Positions 56,061-64,000 of a stretch of DNA of 64,000 bases are shown one piece after another. The notes under the pieces are model-generated. The model was not told the DNA's origin. It ran no database searches and saw nothing but the letters and a program-made list of their open reading frames with translations. Made by a program: the position numbers and the translations under genes. Source of the stretch: an uncultured Collinsella sp. (GTDB lineage Bacteria > Actinomycetota > Coriobacteriia > Coriobacteriales > Coriobacteriaceae); NCBI GenBank assembly GCA_958445895.1, contig CAUCTV010000001.1, positions 62,001-126,000 on the forward strand. The letters run 5' to 3'. Within the stretch, counting starts at the first letter, position 1. The number at the start of each line of letters is the position of its first letter.

Positions 56061-57677
56061 TTACTGCTCCTTCTCAATCGCGTTTTCGACCTTGTCGCGC
56101 ATCTCGGCGACCTTCATGCCAAAGATGATCTGGATATTATTGCCGTTGCGGTTGATGCCGCTGTTGGGCACGTGGTTGATGAGGTCCTCATTGATGAGGT
56201 CCGGGTTCTTAACGTTCACGCGGAGACGCGTAAAGCAGTTCTCGAGCTCCTCGATGTTGTCCTTGCCGCCAAGACCTGCGACCAGGTCGGCGATACCCGC
56301 GTCAACACCCTGCGCGGGAGCATCGGCGACAGCGCCCTGCTTCACCGCGACAGACGCGGCGGCCTCGCCCTCGGCAACGGACTCAGCGAGCTCGGACTCC
56401 TCCTCGCGACCAGGCGTGTGGAGGTTGAGCTTCTTAATAAGGAAGGTGAAGAGGAAGAAGTACAGAGCGGCGTTGACGACTCCGAGCACCAGCATGACCG
56501 GCCAGTTGGTCTTGTCGACACCGAGGACCAGGTTGGAGACCACGATGTTGATGATGCCGCCTGCAGTCGAAGCGGGCACGGAGAGGACCTTGAGCAGAAC
56601 CAGGAAGATGCCGGAAAGAACCGAGTGAACGACAAAGAGCACGGGAGCGGCAAAGACAAAGAGGAAGTCCATGGGCTCGGTCACGCAGGAGAGCACGGCG
56701 GTGATGATCAGCGGGATGATAACGGCCTTGGTCTTATCCTTGTTCCCCTTGTAAGCGGTGAAGATAAAGGCGAGACCGATACCAATGTAGGGCCACAGGT
56801 TGTTGAAGGTGTAGCTGTTGAAGTAGGTGCTATCGGAGAAGGGCTGGCCCGTCATTGCCATCTCGGCAACACGGATGGGGTAGGCACCGGCGATAACCTG
56901 ATCACCCAGCGTCAGGGTGCCACCCACATCGGAGAACTGGAACGGGGTGTAGATGAGGTGGTGCAGGCCGGTGGGAACGAGCAGCTTGTTGAGCATGCCG
57001 TAGATAAACAGACCGATGTTGCCCGACTCCTTAATGATGCCGGCAACGGAGGAGATGGCGCCCTGAACCGGAGGCCAAACGATGCAGAAGCCAGCGCCCA
57101 TGATCCAGGAAATGATGATCATGATCAGGAACGGAAAGCGAACGCCCGAGAACATCGAAAGAGCAATGGGGAACTGCTTGTTCGAGTACTTGTTGAACAC
57201 GGCACCGGTAATGCAACCAAGAATGATGCCGCCAAACACGCCGGTATCGAGCACCTGAATGCCCATAACGGTGCTCTGGCCGGTTCCGGTAAGGCCGAGC
57301 ATGCCGCTCGCTTCGGCAAGAGAGCCGGTGGCGTTGAGCACGATGTTGTTAGCCTGCAGGAACAGGAAGAACGACATCAGGGCAATCAGCGAAGCATGGC
57401 CCTTGTTCTTCTTTGCCATGGCGCCGGCGATGCCCACGCAGAACAGAATCGAGAGGTTGTTGATGATAAACATCAGCGACTGATAGACAACGGCGCCCAC
57501 AAGCTGGAACGGACCGGAGCCCAGCACAGGGATCACGGCGCAGATGGTCTTGTTGGTCAGAATGATGCCCACGATGAGCAGGATGCCGGCAACCGAGAGA
57601 TACATCATCGGCTGAACGATCGACTTCGCGAACACCTCCAACGGCGCTTTGAAATTGAACTTCTTTTTTGCGGTCAT
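56061..57677 (-). CDS. PTS alpha-glucoside transporter subunit IICB
   Basis: The 538-residue protein has a ten-helix EIIC domain (residues 15-420), a Glu/Ala-rich linker, and a C-terminal EIIB domain with the phosphocysteine in ELENCFTRLRVNV. Domain order and the GH4 partner fit a maltose/alpha-glucoside carrier of the MalX/AglA type. The start MTAKKKFNFK follows AAGGGGAG by 7 bases. Phosphate would come from the EIIA encoded upstream. Confidence 0.93.
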   Translation of the reverse strand: MTAKKKFNFKAPLEVFAKSIVQPMMYLSVAGILLIVGIILTNKTICAVIPVLGSGPFQLVGAVVYQSLMFIINNLSILFCVGIAGAMAKKNKGHASLIALMSFFLFLQANNIVLNATGSLAEASGMLGLTGTGQSTVMGIQVLDTGVFGGIILGCITGAVFNKYSNKQFPIALSMFSGVRFPFLIMIIISWIMGAGFCIVWPPVQGAISSVAGIIKESGNIGLFIYGMLNKLLVPTGLHHLIYTPFQFSDVGGTLTLGDQVIAGAYPIRVAEMAMTGQPFSDSTYFNSYTFNNLWPYIGIGLAFIFTAYKGNKDKTKAVIIPLIITAVLSCVTEPMDFLFVFAAPVLFVVHSVLSGIFLVLLKVLSVPASTAGGIINIVVSNLVLGVDKTNWPVMLVLGVVNAALYFFLFTFLIKKLNLHTPGREEESELAESVAEGEAAASVAVKQGAVADAPAQGVDAGIADLVAGLGGKDNIEELENCFTRLRVNVKNPDLINEDLINHVPNSGINRNGNNIQIIFGMKVAEMRDKVENAIEKEQ

Positions 57678-57776
57678 AGCGGTACTCCCCTTCCTTTTCC
57701 GCAAATTGAGATAGCTGTGCCCTGGACAAGACCGCAAGCCTTGCCTTATATCAATCGATGTATGGGCACGTTATGC

Positions 57777-58643
57777 CTAGAGACCAGGTTCTCCAAGCAG
57801 GTTAACAATGTGATATGCGAGATAGCTCTTCTCGGCATCGGTAACGACAACGTTATAGGTAGACGCTAAGTGGGCGGCAATTGACTCCGCACACGAGAAC
57901 GCCCTCGGATACGTCGTTTCATCGATACGGAACAGCGCGTCGCCATTGACCTGCCCCGCCGCGGGATCGAGCGCTCGCTGCGCAAAAAACTGCAGATGGC
58001 GAACGAAACGCTCGTACGGCAACGAGGTGACGTCAAGGGTCGTGGCATAGTGCTCGGAAACAATCGCGAGCACGTCGCGAACAAGCTGGACCGAAACAAT
58101 CAGACGGTCAGAGCGCTGCGGCATGGTGGCGTTGACGATATGCAGCGTAATAAAACCCTGCTCTTCTTCGCTCATCTGGATGCCCATATACTCCTTGATA
58201 ATCTGCAGCGCACGGCCCGCAAGCGCATACTCCTTGCGATAGAACTGCTGGATCTCGAGCAGCAACGGATTCTCACAGGGAACGCCCTTGCGCTCGCGCT
58301 CGAGGGCGAGGCTGATATGGTCTGCGAGAGCAATGAGAATCTTGTCGTTGATATCGACATTGAGCTCTCGACGAAGCATCTGAACGATGTCCTCGGCAAT
58401 CACGAGGTTGACGGTGGGGATGGACTCTAAAAGATGTGCCAAGCGGTCAATCGTACGCGAATCCCGAGAAGTGCCCTCCTGCAGCGCATAGGTCTTTTCG
58501 ACCGATGCGTCATCGATAGCGTCGCCGGCATGACGGCCAAAGCAGAGGCCTCGACCGATGACAATGAGCTCGGAGCCATCGTCCGAAGTGACCATTGCGA
58601 CGTTATTGTTGAAAACTCGCTTGATAACCACGGTACCCACCAC
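57777..58643 (-). CDS. BglG/LicT-family transcription antiterminator
   Basis: The 288-residue protein has the CAT RNA-binding domain (VIKRVFNNNVAMVTSDDG, IVIGRGLCFG) and two PRDs with all main His present (LADHISLALERERKG, ITLHIVNATM, RFVRHLQFF, YLAYHIVNLL). It lies between the EIIA and EIICB genes. No ATG is available: GTG at 58643 or GTG at 58631 starts it, the latter with a GGTGGG site and the better fit to family N-termini. It presumably acts on the RAT-like site before the EIIA gene. Confidence 0.9.
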   Translation of the reverse strand: MVGTVVIKRVFNNNVAMVTSDDGSELIVIGRGLCFGRHAGDAIDDASVEKTYALQEGTSRDSRTIDRLAHLLESIPTVNLVIAEDIVQMLRRELNVDINDKILIALADHISLALERERKGVPCENPLLLEIQQFYRKEYALAGRALQIIKEYMGIQMSEEEQGFITLHIVNATMPQRSDRLIVSVQLVRDVLAIVSEHYATTLDVTSLPYERFVRHLQFFAQRALDPAAGQVNGDALFRIDETTYPRAFSCAESIAAHLASTYNVVVTDAEKSYLAYHIVNLLGEPGL

Positions 58644-58649
58644 AAGAAT

Positions 58650-59162
58650 TTACTCGGAAAGCCAGACGACAGGCTCTTTAACAGTAACAGGGCCGGAAGC
58701 GTGCTCACGAAGAGTCGAGTTCTCCGAACGCTCGCACACGATAACGAAGACCGTGGGATCGAAGCCGGCGGCGCGGACCGCGTCAAAATCGACCTCGACG
58801 AGGGGCTGGCCCGCGTCGACATGGTCACCCTGAGCAACAAGCGCATGGAAGCCCTTGCCCTCAAGTTTAACAGTGTCGATTCCGATATGCAGCATCACCT
58901 GAGCAGAGCTGTCGTCGGACATGATGCCCAGCGCGTGCTCAGTCGGAAACAGCGCCGCGACGGTGCCGGAGACAGGAGCGCACACCGTTCCCTCTTGGGG
59001 AACCACGGCAACGCCATCGCCCACGGCACGGCTGCTAAAAGCGGGATCATTGGTTTTTTCCAGGTGAACAAGCTCGCCGGAAACAGGAGCGAGGATTTCG
59101 AACTCGGAAGTTGCAGTCTTCTGCTCATCCGAACCGCCCATCAGGCGAGAAAAGAAACCCAT
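58650..59162 (-). CDS. PTS glucose-type EIIA
   Basis: The 170-residue soluble protein passes phosphate from HPr to EIIB. The core is LAPVSGELVHLEKTNDPAFS, and the active-site His is in AQVMLHIGIDTVKLEGKGF. It is the first gene of the alpha-glucoside operon. As the only EIIA in the window it might also serve the EIIA-less beta-glucoside EIIBC at 21.5 kb, an inference. The start MGFFSRLMGG follows AAGGGA. Confidence 0.92.
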   Translation of the reverse strand: MGFFSRLMGGSDEQKTATSEFEILAPVSGELVHLEKTNDPAFSSRAVGDGVAVVPQEGTVCAPVSGTVAALFPTEHALGIMSDDSSAQVMLHIGIDTVKLEGKGFHALVAQGDHVDAGQPLVEVDFDAVRAAGFDPTVFVIVCERSENSTLREHASGPVTVKEPVVWLSE

Positions 59163-59187
59163 GGTGGCATGTCCCTTCATAAATATA

Positions 59188-59250
59188 GCCCAACCAAAAT
59201 CAAGCGAATGCATCCACAGAGACACACCCGTTCAAAGACTTTGGTTAGGC
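59188..59250 (-). terminator. Leader terminator before the EIIA gene
   Basis: On the minus strand GCCTAACCAAA pairs with TTTGGTTGGGC, followed by TATATTTAT. The upstream arm overlaps the RAT-like site, so the two structures exclude each other. Confidence 0.6.
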
Positions 59251-59279
59251 CCACGTCCGAGGGACTCGGTAACCTTCCG
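59244..59279 (-). promoter_or_regulatory. RAT-like site before the EIIA gene
   Basis: The minus strand reads GGAAGGTTACCGAGTCCCTC then GGACGTGGGCCTAACC, a RAT-like stem-loop whose 3' end shares bases with the leader terminator. This is the expected antitermination layout. Confidence 0.55.
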
Positions 59280-59299
59280 CATTTCTTTTTACGGGAGCT

Positions 59300-59327
59300 A
59301 TTGTAGACAAGCCCAAAGCCAGAACAA
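59300..59327 (-). promoter_or_regulatory. Promoter of the alpha-glucoside operon
   Basis: TTGTTC and TACAAT are separated by 16 bases on the minus strand, 20 bases before the RAT-like site. Confidence 0.6.
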
Positions 59328-59442
59328 TCATTATGACCGGTGAACGGTATTTTTTCTTCGATAAACGGTATTTAGGCGGCACTTAGGGACGTTCCTTTCC
59401 CGCCGGCACCCAGGGACACTCCTTGCAGCAATTTCGCATGCG

Positions 59443-60204
59443 TTAGATGAAGAGCTCGCATTCCTTCCGCACGACGCAAGCCTTGCTCAGCATCTGGGAA
59501 ACAGTGGATAGCTTGTTGGGATCAAGCTTACGAGCGCCTCGCGGACATACGGCAATGCAGCGCATGCAGGAGATGCACGCCTCGCCAGCTGCTCGTTTGG
59601 GGTCACCCTTGTCGATAGCACAAACGGGGCACGCCGCGGCGCATGCACCGCAGGAGACGCAATCCTCTGTTGCCTCGGGTGCCATGCGGTGACCTCCGGC
59701 TTGTTTATAAGGACGATTGCCGGGAATAGAGGGCTCGGATGTATCCTCAGCCAACAGCTTTTGCTGAATTTGCTGAGCAAACTCAGCAAGCTGCGCCGAG
59801 TCCTGCGCATCCGGACGACCGGCAGCAAACTGTCGCGCAACGGAATGTTCTGCAATAGCAGAAACAGCTGCAACCACCCTAAATCCGGCGCGCTTCGCAA
59901 CGTCCTCCAGCTCTACGAGCGTGTCCTCAAACGCGCGGTTTCCGTATACACAAACCAAAACAGCCCGAGCCCCGTTGCCGCGCACCATGCCCAACCGGTC
60001 AGCCACCACAGCCGGAATTCTACCGGCATACGCCGGCACAGAGATTACGGCCACGTCGTCCTCAGTCATCGAGACAGCGCTGAGATCTAGCCCGCTATCG
60101 GTCAGATCGACGGTAACGGTATTATTGTCCAGCGCCCCGGCCACAAGGCCAGACACCTTCCGCGTTCCACCCGTCGGACTAAACACAATTTCGAATACGC
60201 TCAT
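59443..60204 (-). CDS. EFR1-type flavodoxin-ferredoxin protein
   Basis: The 253-residue protein has an N-terminal flavodoxin-like domain (FSPTGGTRKVSG, VISVPAYAGRIPA, VCVYGNRAFEDTL). It also has a C-terminal double [4Fe-4S] ferredoxin (CVSCGACAAACPVCAI and CISCMRCIAVCPRGAR). Such EFR1 proteins are electron carriers with unknown partners in anaerobes. Further Cys sit at the C-terminus. It is a single gene, unrelated in orientation to the repeat element upstream. Confidence 0.9.
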   Translation of the reverse strand: MSVFEIVFSPTGGTRKVSGLVAGALDNNTVTVDLTDSGLDLSAVSMTEDDVAVISVPAYAGRIPAVVADRLGMVRGNGARAVLVCVYGNRAFEDTLVELEDVAKRAGFRVVAAVSAIAEHSVARQFAAGRPDAQDSAQLAEFAQQIQQKLLAEDTSEPSIPGNRPYKQAGGHRMAPEATEDCVSCGACAAACPVCAIDKGDPKRAAGEACISCMRCIAVCPRGARKLDPNKLSTVSQMLSKACVVRKECELFI

Positions 60205-60403
60205 CGAGGCACCCTCTCCCTACGCCTGGCAACGCGTCAAGCCGTTTTCACATTCAGACAGAGTATACGGCGCATGGGGGGAGCTCCCCGTTTCGGTGCG
60301 CCAGGCACCCCAATGCACCCACCCTACGCTGTCTGCCTCTTCGTTTTGTATAAATTACGGTACAGATTGTATATATTTACGGGATACCGCCGCGTTCTCC
60401 TGA

Positions 60404-60667
60404 GGTACCCCATCCTGGCCCGTGCAAAAAACGGAGTATTCTGCAACGTGACCGCGCCAGCACCGCCGCGGGTGGGCAAAACTGTAGGGCGCCGTATCAT
60501 TCTAAGTCCCGACATGGCGAGAATGACGCGCCCCCTGCTCCGGAAAACGGCGAAATCTGACTCGGAACGCTCGCTAGGGATATCCGAAGGCCACCGTTGG
60601 CGACGTCGAATCATATGCAGACAACTCGAACTGCAGAATACTCCAAAAAATGCACGGCGCACCCCAT
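60404..60667. repeat. Inverted-end element, family 3, copy B (264 bp)
   Basis: The left core CGTGCAAAAAACGGAGTATT CTGCA (60421-60445) is inverted at the right as TGCAGAATACTCCAAAAAAT GCACG (60632-60656). Core-to-core length is 236 bp, against 234 bp for the copy at 36749. The interior is unrelated to that of copy A and has no supportable gene. The remaining bases of the 60205-60760 gap show nothing recognisable. Confidence 0.7.
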
Positions 60668-60760
60668 AGGACCCATTGCTGCATGGCAGGAAACAAGCCC
60701 ACGGCATCCTCTAGATGCATTCCCGAGGAAATCACATTTGAACTAGCGATCGGATACGGC

Positions 60761-60797
60761 AAACAAAAGGGCCCCGAACGTAGTTGCTCGGGGCCCT
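60761..60797 (-). terminator. Terminator of the DEAD-box helicase gene
   Basis: AGGGCCCCGA and TCGGGGCCCT form a 10-bp stem. On the minus strand it runs into TTTTGTTTG. Confidence 0.85.
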
Positions 60798-60830
60798 TGG
60801 TTCACCTCGCTCTAGCGGGCGATGCGTATG

Positions 60831-63101
<2,271 letters not shown>

Positions 63102-63375
63102 ATGTTGTTGTTCCTTATCTGCACGCGCAAGGGGCACGGCATGCGGCCGCGCGGGGCGTGCTTGGTAGTGCGCTAATACATACAAAAACAGGTGCGCACA
63201 GAGAGGACGTTGCTCAGCACGCTGGCGATCGCTTTGGCAGCCCTATCACGCGCCGTCCAGACGCAGCAGCTCTAAGCGATGGAGCAGATTCGCCGCCGGT
63301 TAGTATACCCGCACTCCGTATGCCCCCACGTAAACCACAGATGACGAGGCGGACGGGGCGGACCTGGGCCAATTG

Positions 63376-63510
63376 TCTCAATCTGTAACAGATACTCAGC
63401 AAAAACCGGTCCAGCTGTTATAGATCGAGACAAACTCAAACCTCGCAAAACAAAATCTCGATCTATAACAACTAGAGGTCATTTTCCCTGCTAGATGTTA
63501 CAGATTGAGA
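63376..63510. repeat. Four alternating 15-bp motifs at exact 40-bp spacing
   Basis: TCTCAATCTGTAACA (63376), TGTTATAGATCGAGA (63416), TCTCGATCTATAACA (63456) and TGTTACAGATTGAGA (63496) alternate in orientation. Copies 1 and 4 are perfect inverse complements, as are copies 2 and 3, giving a nested palindrome. It lies in the gap between the helicase and copper ATPase genes; the rest of 63102-63580 shows nothing else. Confidence 0.85.
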
Positions 63511-63587
63511 TGTTTGGCAGGGACTGCCAACGATTGAGCAGCCGCCCTCATCTGTAATGAAAAGTCATACATTCCAACTATTACTAG

Positions 63588-63615
63588 ACACCCCCAGGGG
63601 GTATGGGTGTATAGT
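63588..63615 (+). promoter_or_regulatory. Copper-type operator and promoter before the ATPase gene
   Basis: ACACCCCCAGGGGGTAT is a GC-rich dyad like CsoR boxes, followed by a TATAGT -10 box at 63610-63615. Its place before a copper ATPase gene supports copper-responsive repression; no regulator gene is in view. Confidence 0.5.
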
Positions 63616-63662
63616 ATCGGTTGGTTAACAATTCCAACACTAAACTACAGAAAGGAGAAGCC

Positions 63663-64000
63663 ATGGCTCAAGATAAATTCGATGTGGGTGGCATGACGTG
63701 CGCCGCCTGCCAGGCGCACGTAGACCGCGCCGTGAGCAAGCTCGACGGCGTCGAGAGCGTCGCGGTCAATCTGCTCGCCGGCTCTATGCTGGTGGACTAC
63801 GACCCTGCGCAGGTCTCCCCCGACGATATCTGCACCGCCGTCGACCGCGCTGGCTACTCGGCCTCACCCGTCAGCACGGGCACCGACGCCGCCCAAAGCG
63901 GCAGTACGCAAGCCAGGTCCGGCGCCGCCCATATGGAGTCGCCGACCAAAAAGTTGGAGGCCGCCGCCTCTGCCATGCGCACCCGCCTCATCGTCTCAAT
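63663..64000 (+). CDS. Copper-translocating P-type ATPase, N-terminal part
   Basis: The gene starts at ATG 63663 after AAAGGAGAA and runs off the window. The visible 112 residues contain a heavy-metal-associated domain with VGGMTCAACQAHVDRAV, whose CxxC binds Cu(I), and the usual GVESVAVNLLAG and AVDRAGYSA. A linker follows, and the first membrane region seems to begin at the edge (AMRTRLIVS). The ATPase core itself is not in view, so the call rests on the domain, the linker and the operator upstream. Confidence 0.85.
   Translation, partial: MAQDKFDVGGMTCAACQAHVDRAVSKLDGVESVAVNLLAGSMLVDYDPAQVSPDDICTAVDRAGYSASPVSTGTDAAQSGSTQARSGAAHMESPTKKLEAAASAMRTRLIVS

Noticed and set aside
63376..63510. 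CRISPR array
   Set aside because: The repeat is only 15 bp, alternates in orientation, has four copies and no cas genes nearby.

Overview
The window looks like a chromosomal segment of a GC-rich, anaerobic, fermentative actinobacterium of the class Coriobacteriia, most like Collinsella. This is inferred from the high GC content, strong GGAGG-type ribosome sites, a [FeFe] hydrogenase, several sugar PTS operons under BglG/LicT antiterminators, a superoxide reductase in place of aerobic defences, and one-carbon metabolism (Fhs). I see no rRNA, tRNA or CRISPR array.

Layout. Positions 1-5.5 kb hold the end of an ADP-ribosylglycohydrolase, small hypotheticals, a frameshifted SHOCT-domain gene, a zinc-ribbon protein and a cation-efflux protein. 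From 5.7 to 19.8 kb comes a housekeeping block, mostly on the minus strand: fhs, ruvC-ruvA-ruvB, a degenerate NAD synthetase-like protein, superoxide reductase, a SWIM/SNF2 helicase and dnaE. From 20 to 24.1 kb lies a beta-glucoside PTS operon (antiterminator, EIIBC, GH1 6-phospho-beta-glucosidase) with two RAT-like antiterminator sites. From 24.3 to 31.1 kb are the addB and addA recombination nuclease genes. From 31.3 to 38.4 kb are a YerC-type regulator, a holin-like membrane protein, an Rrf2 regulator divergent from cysK, mnmA, an M42 peptidase and an iron-type alcohol dehydrogenase.

From 38.5 to 43.8 kb is a sharply AT-rich island, unlike its surroundings. It carries a compact RiPP (ribosomally made, modified peptide) cluster: a radical SAM/SPASM maturase, a partner protein, an acyl-carrier-like protein, an unlisted 59-residue precursor with a CxCxxCxCxxC core, an unknown beta-rich protein, and a convergent fused ABC exporter. 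The first five genes nearly touch or overlap. This is the most interesting locus of the window and was probably acquired horizontally.

From 43.8 to 48.2 kb come a YoaK-family protein, a YgiQ-type radical SAM protein, a CPBP protease gene broken by one in-frame TGA, and an orphan RelB/DinJ antitoxin between two 27-bp direct repeats. From 48.3 to 54.4 kb is a four-gene minus-strand operon joining an NAD(P)H-linked flavoprotein, a [FeFe] hydrogenase, a lipoprotein solute receptor and a permease-ATPase fusion. From 54.7 to 59.3 kb is an alpha-glucoside PTS operon (EIIA, antiterminator, EIICB, GH4 6-phospho-alpha-glucosidase). The end holds an EFR1-type flavodoxin-ferredoxin, a DEAD-box helicase with a long Arg/Gly tail, and the start of a copper P-type ATPase.

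Intergenic regions carry at least four families of palindromic or inverted repeats. Two ~265-bp elements have conserved, covarying ends but unrelated interiors. A four-copy 15-bp motif sits at exact 40-bp spacing upstream of the copper ATPase gene.
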